DNA from: Phytomonospora sp040655735
GTDB taxonomy: Bacteria > Actinomycetota > Actinomycetes > Mycobacteriales > Micromonosporaceae
Direction of reading: 5' to 3'
DNA: 64,000 nt
Assembly: GCF_040655735.1 (NCBI RefSeq)
Contig: NZ_JBFAKK010000007.1
Location: forward strand, 1 to 64,000
This document shows, in pieces, positions 1 to 8,586 of the stretch; position 1 is the first letter of the stretch; each line of letters begins with the position of its first letter. The position numbers and the translations under genes were made by a program. The notes under the pieces were generated by a model. The model ran no database searches. It saw nothing but the letters and a program-made list of their open reading frames with translations, and had not been told where the DNA came from.

Positions 1-522
1 GAGGACGAGGTCGGTGTCGCATCGGTGGCTGGTTTTCCAGCCGACGATGCGGTTGGAGAACGCGTCACGAACGGCTGCGAGCCAGAGGACGCCCTAACCG
101 GTGACGATCCTGGTGGCGTCGGCGACCCACAACCGGTTCGGGGCCGGCGCGGTGAAGTCCCGGTTGACCAGGTCCGGGGCGGGATCATGACGCGGGTTGG
201 GTTTCGTGGACCCGCCTTTCCAGCCGCGGCGCAGGAACGCGCCTTGCATGTCGTGTTCACGCATCAGGCGCTCGACGCGTTTGCGAGACACGTAGATCCC
301 CCGCCGGCGCAGGATCTGGTGGACCCGTGGGCTGCCATAGGTGGCGCCGGAGTTGTCCCAGATCTCGTGGATCACCGACAAGAGCCCGCGGTCTTCCTGC
401 TCACGGTTGCTCGGCTCGATCTCGCGCTGCAGCCACCCGTAATAGGTGGAGGGGGCGATGGCGAGGACCCTGAGGATGGGCTCGACTGCGAAGCGGTCTT
501 GGAGCTCGTTCACGAGGCTCAT
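1..522 (-). pseudogene. IS3-family transposase OrfB, broken and cut by the window edge
   Basis: Integrase-like half of an IS3-family transposase. It shows the HTH_21-type region (IYVSRKRVERLMREHDMQG) and the start of the DDE core (APNRLWVADAT). Reading stops at a TAG at 94-96, but the same frame continues beyond it with normal OrfB sequence (GVLWLAAVRDAFSNRIVGW) up to base 1. This is therefore an internal amber codon, most simply GAG to TAG, and not a natural end. The ATG at 522 overlaps the OrfA stop by one codon in another frame, as is usual for IS3 elements that make OrfAB by frameshifting. The rest of the element lies outside the window, so activity cannot be judged beyond this nonsense codon. 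Confidence 0.85.
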
Positions 523-830
523 GACCGTCGCCGGGTCGGGTCGAGTTCCGAGGCGAAAAACGCTGAAGCGGCCTTGAGGATCTCATTGGCGCGCTTCAGT
601 TCGGCGTTCTCTTTCCTCAACCGCCGCAGCTCTTCGGTCTCGGCCGTGGTCGCCTGGTCCGAGCGGTGGCCGGCGTCAGCCTCAGCTTGGCGGATCCAGT
701 TTCGCAGCGCTTCGGGGTGGATGCCGAGCTGGATCGCCAACTGCCGGATCACCGGCCTGGGCTCGGAGTCGAAGTAGAGCCTCACAGCTCGGTCACGAAG
801 CTCCTGGGGGTACTTGCGAGGGGCAGACAA
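519..830 (-). CDS. IS3-family transposase OrfA
   Basis: A 103-residue helix-turn-helix protein of the HTH_Tnp_1 (IS3 OrfA) family. The N-terminal part (PQELRDRAVRLYFDSE) and the HTH (QLAIQLGIHPEALRNWIRQ) bind the IS ends. The C-terminal leucine-zipper segment (EELRRLRKENAELKRANEIL) mediates multimerisation. It starts at TTG with GGAGG five bases upstream on the minus strand. It overlaps OrfB by four bases. The IS left end must fall between its start and the LuxR-type gene at 859, which the insertion may have truncated. OrfA looks intact but cannot transpose the element without a working OrfB. Confidence 0.9.
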   Translation of the reverse strand: MSAPRKYPQELRDRAVRLYFDSEPRPVIRQLAIQLGIHPEALRNWIRQAEADAGHRSDQATTAETEELRRLRKENAELKRANEILKAASAFFASELDPTRRRS

Positions 831-858
831 GGAAACCTCCTACACGGCCTATCAGACC

Positions 859-1152
859 ATGATCAAAAGCCTCCGAGCAGCCGGGGGAACCTCACACCTC
901 ACCGAAGCAGTCGCCCTGCAACGCACCGCCATGCCCCGTGCCCTCCCGGCTGCGTCGTCCCCGCTCACCCCTCGCCAACACGAAATCCTCGCCCACCTAG
1001 CCGAAGGCCTTACCACCCACCAGATCGCACGCACCCTCGAACTCAGCAGCAACACCATCGCCTCACACCTACAGCACATCTACCGCGCCATCGGGGCCAA
1101 CAACGCCCCGCACGCCATCCGCATCGCCATGCAAGCCGGACTCCTCCACTGA
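859..1152 (+). CDS. LuxR-type HTH protein, probably 5'-truncated by the IS
   Basis: The C-terminal two thirds is a GerE/LuxR HTH domain: SPLTPRQHEILAHLAEG, then TTHQIARTLELSSNTIASHL and a final helix ending GLLH. Only about 35 residues precede the HTH, so there is no sensor or receiver domain. The reading frame runs back to 814, into the start of the IS3 OrfA gene. The N-terminus is therefore probably a remnant left by the IS insertion, or the true start is the ATG at 859. A DNA-binding role is family knowledge; the target is unknown. The LuxR-type gene at 18752-19168 has a comparable HTH. Confidence 0.65.
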   Translation: MIKSLRAAGGTSHLTEAVALQRTAMPRALPAASSPLTPRQHEILAHLAEGLTTHQIARTLELSSNTIASHLQHIYRAIGANNAPHAIRIAMQAGLLH

Positions 1153-1342
1153 AGAAGCCCCACCGAGCAGCGCATGAGACCAGCGTCCAGTTCGTCATAC
1201 GTTCGGCGAAGGCCCACCACGAATCATCCCGACAGCCGCGTCGATCCGCTAGGCGCCCGGACCCGAAATGCCCTGCTCAACGCGTCCACCGTCCCCGCAC
1301 GATTCACTGTCATCACACGAGCCTCGAACCGGGAGGACCCCA

Positions 1343-1717
1343 GTGAACACCGACCCGCAACGCGCCGCAGCCGACCGCGTACGAGCAGCCCAAGAGCTCT
1401 ATGACGTTGAGACGGAAGCGGCCGAAGCCGACCTCGCTCGCTTACAGAACCAGCTGCAAGAGGCAGAAGCCGCAGTCACGGCCGCTGAAGAGAACCTCGC
1501 CGCGGTTGACAGCGGACGCGCGCCAGCCGCCGAAGCAGCCCTCAACGACGCACGCCAGAGGCGCAACGCGATCGCCAAGAACCACATCGACCAGGTCCAA
1601 GCCGTTCTAGCCGAACGCATGGAGGCTCTCGATGCGATCACCGCAGAACTGCCCCACACGCTGACCAGCGTTGAGCTGGACCCCGACATCACCCCAAAGA
1701 GACCCGGCACCAGCTAA
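1343..1717 (+). CDS. small coiled-coil protein of unknown function
   Basis: A 124-residue protein that is almost entirely predicted alpha helix. It is rich in Ala, Glu, Arg and Gln with heptad-like hydrophobics (RVRAAQELYDVETEAAEADL, then LQEAEAAVTAAEENL). I recognise no domain. The GTG start was chosen because GGGAGG lies six bases upstream; an upstream ATG in the same frame has no ribosome binding site. The gene converges on the Imm1 gene, with 33 bases between the two stops. It could be a structural or secretion-related coiled coil, but nothing in the sequence shows which. Confidence 0.6.
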   Translation: MNTDPQRAAADRVRAAQELYDVETEAAEADLARLQNQLQEAEAAVTAAEENLAAVDSGRAPAAEAALNDARQRRNAIAKNHIDQVQAVLAERMEALDAITAELPHTLTSVELDPDITPKRPGTS

Positions 1718-1750
1718 CGACCAGTCGCACCCACCCCAGCCCGGTGGGCC

Positions 1751-2254
1751 TTAGAAGTCGTGAGGATCGTCTTGCCACGCCACGACCGTCGGGCGCCGGT
1801 GCGTTGCGAGGAACTCCGCCAACGCAGCCCGCACGGTGTCGAGTGGCACCTCGGAGTCTTCGGGATAGTCGTACATCGCCCCAGCGGTCGCGACGCCCTC
1901 CGGCGGGTTGGCGCCTTTGGTGAACCACGTGCCGTCAGCTCCGAACCGCAGTGCTCCCACCAATCGCTCTGGGGCGACGGCAACCTGTAGTTCATGGTCG
2001 ACCCCGCCGGCCTCTAGCAACGGACGGGCGCGATGGTAGAGCCGGGCCGGGTTGGCATCACCGTCGGCGAGGAGAGCGTCGAGCGCAACGTCCATCTCCT
2101 CGACTGTTTCGACGGCGCGCGGTGCTGCCTCTCCGGGCACGAAGAAGTCGACACGGCCGCGAAGATCCTCCGAGGCCACAGCGAACTCCGTCTGGGGGAG
2201 GGAGTCGGCAGTGTCATCGCGGTGCCGGGTGTTGCCCGGTTGATCAGTGCTCAT
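1751..2254 (-). CDS. Imm1-family immunity protein
   Basis: Imm1 proteins protect producers of polymorphic deaminase toxins; the family is known beside SCP1.201/DddA-type toxins. Visible family features are a central strand-rich part (LVGALRFGADGTWFTKG), an acidic YDYPEDSEVPLDTVRAAL helix and a C-terminal RPTVVAWQ strand. The ATG at 2254 was chosen because GGGGGA stands five bases upstream; an in-frame ATG at 2269 lacks this. The start lies inside the last codons of the toxin gene (11-base overlap), so toxin and antidote are translationally coupled. Cytoplasmic; about 167 residues. Confidence 0.85.
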   Translation of the reverse strand: MSTDQPGNTRHRDDTADSLPQTEFAVASEDLRGRVDFFVPGEAAPRAVETVEEMDVALDALLADGDANPARLYHRARPLLEAGGVDHELQVAVAPERLVGALRFGADGTWFTKGANPPEGVATAGAMYDYPEDSEVPLDTVRAALAEFLATHRRPTVVAWQDDPHDF

Positions 2255-3002
2255 CGGGTTCCCCCACATAGGTCTTAGACCGGTCGCGGCCTTGCTTGTC
2301 GCGCCAGTGCACCGTCAGTTCGGAGTTCTGGTCGAGCCATGTCGGCAGGAGAGTGTCGCATGACAGGTCACCTAGACAGGGTCCCTTGGGATTGTTGATC
2401 GTGACTTGCGATTTGGTCACGCTGTCCTGGCGCATCTGCCATGCCCACTTGAGTTCCACATCGCCCGCAGCCGTCAGCTTGCCCTTTGGAGGCACCAGGC
2501 CGAGCCGCCGAGCGAGCTTGACGCCCTCGACGTAACGCGGGTCCAGTTCGCGTGTTGTCGGGTCGAGTTCGCCACTCACGACGGACTCGACCTTGCCGCT
2601 CTTGCCGATGGCGCGGCCGTGGGTCTTGTTGTCGGTCCCCGGAAACGGCGGCATGTCCCGCAGGTGCGGCGCCGGATCGAAGCCCCGTCGTGCCCCGGCT
2701 TTGCCGGAAACCGAGGCCGAAGCACTGCCGGCAGAGCTGCTGCCTTTGACGATCTCGATGTAGTCACCGATGTCGTGTAAAGCCGCCGCCGCATCTCCGT
2801 CAGCCTCGTCGATCTGCTCGGCCGCCTGCCCGATCCGGTCCAAGGCCGCCGACGCCGACGAGTTCGAGGTGTTCCCAAAGGCTGCCGAGAGCGTGCCGTG
2901 CGTGTCGCCGAACTTCTCGGCAGCCGCTCGCGTCAAGCGTCGGCCATCCTCGACCAGCCTTAGGACGGCTTCCAGGGACGCGATCACATCTCCCGACCCC
3001 AC
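2244..3002 (-). CDS. WXG-like secreted toxin with SCP1.201/DddA-type deaminase domain
   Basis: A 252-residue toxin with two parts. Residues 1-88 form a helical WXG/LXG-like module that suits type VII export. A Ser/Ala/Gly linker (88-105) follows, then a C-terminal SCP1.201-like deaminase domain (about 125-248). The domain carries NNPKGPC (203-209), the second zinc cysteine in LSCDTLLP (C215) and a final KTYVG strand, as in the DddA family that deaminates cytosine in double-stranded DNA. The first motif, usually HxE, reads D181-V-E183 here. GTG start with GAGGAGG nine bases upstream. Located between the mycosin gene and the overlapping Imm1 gene. Whether it deaminates DNA, RNA or nucleotides cannot be told from sequence. 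Confidence 0.85.
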   Translation of the reverse strand: MGSGDVIASLEAVLRLVEDGRRLTRAAAEKFGDTHGTLSAAFGNTSNSSASAALDRIGQAAEQIDEADGDAAAALHDIGDYIEIVKGSSSAGSASASVSGKAGARRGFDPAPHLRDMPPFPGTDNKTHGRAIGKSGKVESVVSGELDPTTRELDPRYVEGVKLARRLGLVPPKGKLTAAGDVELKWAWQMRQDSVTKSQVTINNPKGPCLGDLSCDTLLPTWLDQNSELTVHWRDKQGRDRSKTYVGEPDEH

Positions 3003-3080
3003 CTCGCTACCTCCTCAAACCTGTCCCTGCTGGCGAGGACGCGCGCCAGGCGCGGTCGAACGCTTCGATGTCGTGATGTC

Positions 3081-4841
3081 TCAGGCTCGACGGGTGCCCT
3101 CGACGATGACGGGCACTACGAGAGTCAGTACCCGATGCACGTAGTCGAGACGCTCGAGCCGGATCTCTTCAACGATCTCGATGGTGATCCAGGTCTGGCG
3201 AGTCAAGAAGCGCGAGACGCTGTAGGTGTCGTAGTCGGGCATCGGGGTGTCTTGTGTGCACACAGGCACAGCTGCCGCGGACCACACTCCAGCCCCGTCG
3301 GGGCAGCCGAGCAAAGCGTTGCTCGGCTCACCGTCGACCGCGGGCTGCCAGGTGATGCGCATCCCGACTGCCTTGGCCGCGGCTTGCGGGTCGGAGCCGG
3401 CCCCGATGCTCGGGAAACGAACCTCGCACACGTTGTTGGCGTCGGCGTCCAAGGCGTAGGTCGGGTCCATGAACAATTCCAGGACCAAGCCCATCTCGTT
3501 GGCGGCATGTTCACAGACCGCCTGGTAGGGCCGATCCTGCGTCGATGGCGGAGTAGCGAACTCCGGCCACGCCACTGCCGTAACAGGCGGGTCATTGGTC
3601 CGGGTGATGGTCACGGCCGTGCCGGTGGCGGCCATACCCAGCGTGAGGCCGGCAAGGCCGAGCGCTGCCAGACGCAAGCCCCGCCGGCCACGCCAGGTGC
3701 CCATCACCAGCAGCATCGCAGCCACGATCGCCAAACCACTCGCGACCCAGATGTCCCATCGCGTCCACACCGGTTTCGGCTCGACGACAGCCGAAGTCAT
3801 GGGCAGCGTTGCCCAGGCGGGGGCCCCGGCTCGCGCGAACGGCACAGGCGCCGCCCCGCTCATGTCGACTTCATCGCCCAGCGCGGCCAGCGGGTTGACC
3901 ACCCCGTGGCCGTATTTCTCATCGCGTCCGGCCGGGCCGCGGTCAGTCGCCGTCGATGTCACCCGGTGCAGCAGGTCTTCTCGGGAAGCATCGGGGAACC
4001 TTGCAGCCAGCAACCCGATCACCCCAGCGATGAACGCCGAAGAATTCGAGGTCCCCGAACCGGTGAAATAGATGTCGTCCCCGAACCCGGGCAGACCCGG
4101 CGGGATCGCCGACCCGATGTCATCAGCGGGAGCGGCGACGTCCACCTCTGGCCCCGACAACGACGCCGAAGAGAAAGCCCCACCGGGCTTGGTGCCGCTA
4201 ACCGCCAACACCCCCGGCGTTGCCGCCGGCCACTCCACATCGGAGTCGATAGCCGTCGCGGTGTTGCCTGCGGCGGCCACGACCGGAATACCGACACGCT
4301 CAGCTGCGCGCAGCGCCGAAGCCTCCGGCTGAAACGGCGGCGTAGGAGTTCCGGCCGCCAGCAGGATAACGTCGACACGCTGTTCGACCAGCCATGCGAT
4401 CCCCGCGGCGTAGTCGTCATCGTAGAAAGCCCCGGACAATTCGCCCTGCATAGGCGCATAGATCAGCAACCGTGCGTCCGGAGCCACCCCCAAGACCCCG
4501 CCGCCCTTGCCTTGACCAACCAGCAGCGCGGCCATCGCCGTTCCATGCCCCTGCTTGTCAGTCGAACCGTCCTGCCGCGGCGACCAGATGTCCTTCCCAG
4601 AAATATCAGCGTCAGCGAGATCGGGGTGAGTGATGTCGACACCGGTGTCGACGATTCCAATCGTCGCCCCCTCCCCGCGCGTAACCTGGTGCAACGCCTC
4701 GAGATCGAGCTCGTCGGCCCACCACTGCCCCGGCGCCGACGCTGCGACCGGCCCGGCGGTACCAATGCATAAGGTCGTCGCCCCTAGCGTCATCGTCACA
4801 ACGCCAGTCACTGCACGCCGCATCCACCCCGTGATTGCCAT
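3081..4841 (-). CDS. mycP: mycosin-like S8 serine protease of a type VII secretion system
   Basis: Membrane-anchored subtilisin of the MycP type, which acts outside the membrane in type VII (ESX) secretion. It has a signal peptide (MRRAV..GPVAASA), an N-terminal extension (WWADELDLEAL) and a complete triad, numbered from the ATG at 4841: D65 in GIVDTGVD, H99 in QGHGTAMA, S265 in GTSNSSAF, plus the oxyanion Asn in AAAGN. The usual Pro of GTSxxxP is absent. Two membrane helices follow the protease domain (WDIWVASGLAIVAAMLLVMG and LAALGLAGLTLGMAATG). About 150 residues with several cysteines come after them, more than a typical mycosin tail. No EccB/C/D/E genes are in the window, so the secretion core must be elsewhere. 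Confidence 0.85.
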   Translation of the reverse strand: MAITGWMRRAVTGVVTMTLGATTLCIGTAGPVAASAPGQWWADELDLEALHQVTRGEGATIGIVDTGVDITHPDLADADISGKDIWSPRQDGSTDKQGHGTAMAALLVGQGKGGGVLGVAPDARLLIYAPMQGELSGAFYDDDYAAGIAWLVEQRVDVILLAAGTPTPPFQPEASALRAAERVGIPVVAAAGNTATAIDSDVEWPAATPGVLAVSGTKPGGAFSSASLSGPEVDVAAPADDIGSAIPPGLPGFGDDIYFTGSGTSNSSAFIAGVIGLLAARFPDASREDLLHRVTSTATDRGPAGRDEKYGHGVVNPLAALGDEVDMSGAAPVPFARAGAPAWATLPMTSAVVEPKPVWTRWDIWVASGLAIVAAMLLVMGTWRGRRGLRLAALGLAGLTLGMAATGTAVTITRTNDPPVTAVAWPEFATPPSTQDRPYQAVCEHAANEMGLVLELFMDPTYALDADANNVCEVRFPSIGAGSDPQAAAKAVGMRITWQPAVDGEPSNALLGCPDGAGVWSAAAVPVCTQDTPMPDYDTYSVSRFLTRQTWITIEIVEEIRLERLDYVHRVLTLVVPVIVEGTRRA

Positions 4842-5308
4842 GCAGTGCAGGCTACCCAGCGTGCGCACGTCAATCGCGGCGTGCAACTACTGTGCCTCGT
4901 TCCCATGCGCGCCAAGGGGTCACTGCGACAGTTCACAGCAGTGCCACGCTCAACCGCGACGCCCCCAAGGCGCTCCCACTCCCGACGCCCCTGCGGATCC
5001 TCTACCGCCTCTACTGGCCCCGCCGACATCGAAGACTGGACGGCCGCCCGCCCGTGCACTGAACCCACGCCGCCCGGGAGAATTCTCGCTGAGTTGTCAC
5101 CGGGCTTTCATCAGGCGGTGGCGCAGCCTTCTCATGAAGTGTCAGTGGCTTGGGTGCCGGCTTCTTGGGAGATGGTGGCTGTTTCGACGCGCGATCGAGT
5201 GGCGGACTTCAAGGTGTGCAGGGCGGGGATGCCGTTGGACGCCTTCCCCTGGGGCCGTGTCATGGCCTGCGTTCTGTGAGTCTTGAGCACTTGCGTGGAC
5301 ACTGGTTG
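4842..5308. other. 467 bases with no supported gene
   Basis: The first part must hold the promoter of the minus-strand mycosin operon. Overlapping reading frames exist on both strands, but none has a ribosome binding site or a recognisable product. Confidence 0.5.
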
Positions 5309-5716
5309 ATGTCGGTGGTTCTGCGCACCGATGTGGAGCCTAGCGAGCCCGTTGTGCTGCTTAGGTCGCAGAACGTCGACGTGACGCTCCGCCTCGCGGG
5401 CATCGTGCACGCCAGGGCCGACATTACTGGCAGAGACGGCGACATCGTCGATGAGATCACCGCGCGAGAACTGCCGCTGCACGGTCCATGGCCCGTCGAG
5501 GCCCGCCACCTCCTGCAGCACCACAACAACCGCTCCGTGCTGCAATGGCTGACCATCACCGGCCCGAGCAAAGTCGAGATCGCCGCTGTGGCGCTCACCA
5601 TCGACGAGCGGCCACCCTCCGACGGCCTGCGCTCGGACCCCCTCGGACACCGCCTCGACGGGGTTACGAGGGCCCCTGACGACCGCCAGCGACAACAAAC
5701 TGAGAAAGAGCACTGA
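5309..5716 (+). CDS. hypothetical protein
   Basis: About 135 residues, soluble, of no recognised family. The N-terminal half is a strand-rich stretch (SVVLRTDVEPSEPVVLLRSQ, NVDVTLRLAGIVHARADI) and the C-terminus is polar and charged. The frame extends upstream to 5150 without a stop, but the upstream part reads as low-complexity Gly-rich sequence, so I chose the ATG at 5309. No good ribosome binding site is visible. An ORF of similar length lies antisense, so coding on this strand rests only on protein-like composition. Confidence 0.4.
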   Translation: MSVVLRTDVEPSEPVVLLRSQNVDVTLRLAGIVHARADITGRDGDIVDEITARELPLHGPWPVEARHLLQHHNNRSVLQWLTITGPSKVEIAAVALTIDERPPSDGLRSDPLGHRLDGVTRAPDDRQRQQTEKEH

Positions 5717-5878
5717 CGTTCACGCGAGAAGTCGCAGCCCGCACTGCCCAGTTATAGACCCGCGGGGTGGTGGGGAGTGTTCGATGTGGCGGTTCCAACT
5801 ACACGATAATGACTGCTATCGGGTAGTTCGCCTGCTCGGGTGATGGTGGTCTTGGTGTCCATCGGGGACGGTCACCGG

Positions 5879-7447
5879 ATGGGCACAGGGGACGAAGGCC
5901 GGGTCGAGAAGAAACCGTCGCGGTGGCTGCGGCGGTGGGGGTGGACGATCCCGGTAGGGCTCGCGCTCGTGATCGGCGCGCTACTCATGATCAACCTGTT
6001 GTGGACGGCGGCTGGTGCCGACCGCACGCGGCGGATGGACGCCGCGCAGAAGACGTTCACGATCGTCGTCGGCCTGGGCGGTGCGGTCACTCTGGCGGTA
6101 CTGATCCACCGGCAGGTCATCGCCTCGGCCGAGCACAAGCGCCAACTCGAAGACCAGACCCATCGCATCGCCGACGCCGAAAAGCGCTTCGAGCAGGCCG
6201 AACGCGTCGCCGCTGAGAATCTCAAACACGCCCGCGACACCGCCGCCGCCACGCAGAAGGACGCGATCGAGAAGCGCGCCCAGGAGCTGTTTGTCAAGGC
6301 TGTCGACCAGCTGGGCAGTGACAAGGCCGCCGTGCGGGTGGGGGCGCTGCACGCTCTGGACGACCTGGGGCAGGAACACCCCAAGCGGCGCCGGGCTGTG
6401 ATGGACGTGTGGTGCGCCTACCTGCGCATGCCTGCCCCGTCCGCGCCCGAGGCGTCGAGGCCCTCCGAGGAGGGCAAACCGGCCCCGGGGCCAGCGGTGG
6501 TGTGGCCGACCGAGGAGCTCCAGGTCCGCGCTACCGCCCAGCGCCTGATCGCCGACCACCTCCGTGACAAGCGCAAAGCCGACTCCGAGGGACCGGTATC
6601 CGAGCGGTTTTGGGGCCTGATGGACATCGATCTGTCCGGAGCCCACCTCCACGACATCGACCTCCGCCACTGTCGCTTCAACGACACCCTGTTCAGCGGG
6701 GCGGAGTTCGCTGGGGACGCCGAATTCACCGCGGCGGAGTTCACCGGGAAGGCATGGTTCGACAAGGCGGAGTTCGTCGGGGTCGCCCGGTTCCTCGGGA
6801 CGAGGTTCGCCGGGTTCACCCGGTTCACCGGGGCGCAATTCGCCGGGGGTGCAGTGTTCGTCGGGGCGAAGTTCACTGGGTACGCCGAGTTCGCCGAGGC
6901 GGAGTTTGCCGTGGGCGCCGAGTTCAACAGGGCGGAGTTCACAAAGACCGCCGCGTTCGTCGAGGCGAAGTTCATCGGGGACGCCGCGTTCATCAGGGCG
7001 AGGTTCGTCAGAGGTGTCTGGTTCGAGAAGGTGAGGTTCGCCAAGGTCGTCTGGTTCGGTGAGACAGTGTTCACCGGGGCCGCCGAGTTCGACAAGGCGA
7101 CGTTCGCCGGGGCCGCCTGGTTCGGTGGGGCGGAGTTCTCCGAGGCCGCCGTGTTCGACAAGGCGACGTTCGCTGAGAACGCCGTGTTCGACAAGGCGAG
7201 GTTCGCCGGGAGAGTCGAGTTCGATAGGACGGAGTTCGCCGGGAACACCTGGTTCATCAGGACGGAGTTCGCCAGACCGGGCCGTGTCCGTCTGGCGGCG
7301 CGGCTGCACCTGATGTTCGCCCATGAGCTGCCCGAGGGGTGGCGGGCCGCTCCCCCCGACGGGAAGCCGGGTCGGTTTCTGGAGTGGGACCCGGTGTTCC
7401 TCGCGGCTGCGGCCGTCATGCCGGCTCCGGAGCCCGACAATGCCTGA
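5879..7447 (+). CDS. two-TM coiled-coil pentapeptide-repeat protein, copy 1
   Basis: 522-residue membrane protein. Order of parts: basic N-terminus; TM1 (WTIPVGLALVIGALLMINL); a short loop; TM2 (TFTIVVGLGGAVTLAVLIH); a charged coiled coil; a conserved block with KRAQELFVKAVDQLG and AVRVGALHALDDLGQEH; then about 220 residues of F-type pentapeptide repeats (FSGAEFAGDAEFTAAEF and so on) that should form a right-handed quadrilateral beta helix; and a conserved cap (FAHELPEGWRAAP). The ATG at 5879 is set by alignment with copy 2, whose start follows the same CCGGAT context; no Shine-Dalgarno is visible, so leaderless initiation is possible. Function unknown. Paralogs are at 9295-10818 and, decayed, at 10899-11708. 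Confidence 0.85.
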   Translation: MGTGDEGRVEKKPSRWLRRWGWTIPVGLALVIGALLMINLLWTAAGADRTRRMDAAQKTFTIVVGLGGAVTLAVLIHRQVIASAEHKRQLEDQTHRIADAEKRFEQAERVAAENLKHARDTAAATQKDAIEKRAQELFVKAVDQLGSDKAAVRVGALHALDDLGQEHPKRRRAVMDVWCAYLRMPAPSAPEASRPSEEGKPAPGPAVVWPTEELQVRATAQRLIADHLRDKRKADSEGPVSERFWGLMDIDLSGAHLHDIDLRHCRFNDTLFSGAEFAGDAEFTAAEFTGKAWFDKAEFVGVARFLGTRFAGFTRFTGAQFAGGAVFVGAKFTGYAEFAEAEFAVGAEFNRAEFTKTAAFVEAKFIGDAAFIRARFVRGVWFEKVRFAKVVWFGETVFTGAAEFDKATFAGAAWFGGAEFSEAAVFDKATFAENAVFDKARFAGRVEFDRTEFAGNTWFIRTEFARPGRVRLAARLHLMFAHELPEGWRAAPPDGKPGRFLEWDPVFLAAAAVMPAPEPDNA

Positions 7448-7450
7448 GGT

Positions 7451-7480
7451 GTCGCATGGTCACGGTAAGGTCCAATACCG
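7451..7480 (+). repeat. truncated copy of the 83-bp spacer element
   Basis: The first 30 bases of the element found before copies 2 and 3 (GTCGCATGGTCACGGTAA, then ATACCG) follow directly after the stop of copy 1. This suggests that copies 1 and 2 were once adjacent and were later separated by inserted DNA. Confidence 0.7.
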
Positions 7481-7485
7481 CGACC

Positions 7486-7514
7486 AGGGCCCACCCGGAG
7501 ACCGGGTGGGCCCT
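7486..7514. terminator. bidirectional hairpin terminator
   Basis: Perfect 13-bp stem (AGGGCCCACCCGG / CCGGGTGGGCCCT) with a 3-base AGA loop, between the converging stops of pentapeptide copy 1 and the small membrane gene. No T tract, as is common in high-GC actinobacteria. Confidence 0.8.
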
Positions 7515-7528
7515 GATGCCGTGTTGAC

Positions 7529-7717
7529 CTAGAACAGGGTCGAGAGCACCACCATGCACAGCGTCAGCGTTCCAGCGAAGCAGCCAGCGCCGTGGAGGAT
7601 CGCAGCCCTCGGCTTGGTGGGGGAGTGGAAGAGCCACGCACCCAGCAGCCCGGCGATGACCGAGATCAGCAGGCAGATGACGAAGACCAGCAGTGTGGTG
7701 GTCGGTGGAAGCTTCAT
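7529..7717 (-). CDS. small two-TM membrane protein
   Basis: 62 residues with two hydrophobic helices (LLVFVICLLISVIAGLLGAW and a second one, GAGCFAGTLTLCMVVLSTLF), joined by a short basic loop (HSPTKPRAAI). The reading frame is open up to 7918, but the ATG at 7717 begins exactly where membrane-protein composition begins, so I chose it. No family recognised. It lies in the segment that separates pentapeptide copies 1 and 2 and may belong to the inserted DNA. Confidence 0.65.
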   Translation of the reverse strand: MKLPPTTTLLVFVICLLISVIAGLLGAWLFHSPTKPRAAILHGAGCFAGTLTLCMVVLSTLF

Positions 7718-8586
7718 GCAGGTGGTCCCTGCACTTCCGCGAGCAAGTGGCCCGGGCCGGTGACGGTGGGCATCGAACGACGGCTGGGTCCGGACTTGGC
7801 TGTTGAGTTGCCCATAAGGGCAGAGCCCAGGCAAGCTCGAACAACGAAAGCCTCTAAAGTCATGGTTAACCTCACTGAGGTAGAGCGCGCGGATGCCCTC
7901 TTTGCCTGGAACATCCACGCGTGAACGAGTACGTAGTTAGCCGAACGAAACGGCCTCTCGGTTCCCGCCGGGAGGTCGTCGGCGTTTCAGTCCTGTGGGG
8001 CTTCGATCGCCAGAGTGTGTCGCCCTGTATCCGTTGTGCGGTACGGCCTTGAGAATAGTTCTGTGCTGGGTTGGCATTGCATGACGCCACCTGAGGTGTC
8101 TTACTGGCGTCAAGGATCAGATCCCTTTCGTAGAGCCAGGTCGGCAGTAGAACAACTTGCCTGACCAGCCTAGAAGTCCCCTCAGGGCAGTGCCCCGGCC
8201 AGCGCGTACGAATGGGGGTTTGTCACACCCAGTGCGCACTCGTCGACGAAAGTCCTCTCCGCCGCCGACGAGATCACCGACAAGATCGTTGAGAAGGCAC
8301 GCGATGCCGCTCTTTGGCGAACTACAACAGTCCGGCGGATGCTGGCGGGCTCCTTCATCGGCACGACGAAGACGTCGCCGGCCGCGCCGGGCTCGTCGAC
8401 GACCTCGTTGCCGGGCGAGATGACGATGCCCGTCTCGCCGTCGACGACGGTCTCGCCGATGCCGACGGGCTCCTCTCCGGCACGAACAAGCCCTCCGCGG
8501 TGACGAACTCGTCGACGGGCGCGCTCGTCGACATGGCGACGCCGCCGTCCACCGCCGCCGCGCCGCCGGCGAGGGCCCGGCCGACT
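7718..8586. other. about 870 bases with no convincing gene
   Basis: ORFs over 100 codons occur on both strands between 8180 and 8710, but they overlap each other in several frames and none resembles a known family or has a ribosome binding site. The sequence may be a decayed gene. A short hairpin (GACGCCA ... TGGCGTC) is near 8080-8115. The integrase-associated repeats follow. Confidence 0.5.

Noticed and set aside
3135..4772. 545-codon plus-strand ORF
   Set aside because: Shadow of the mycosin gene; Arg/His/Pro-rich with no domain, while the minus strand has a complete catalytic triad.
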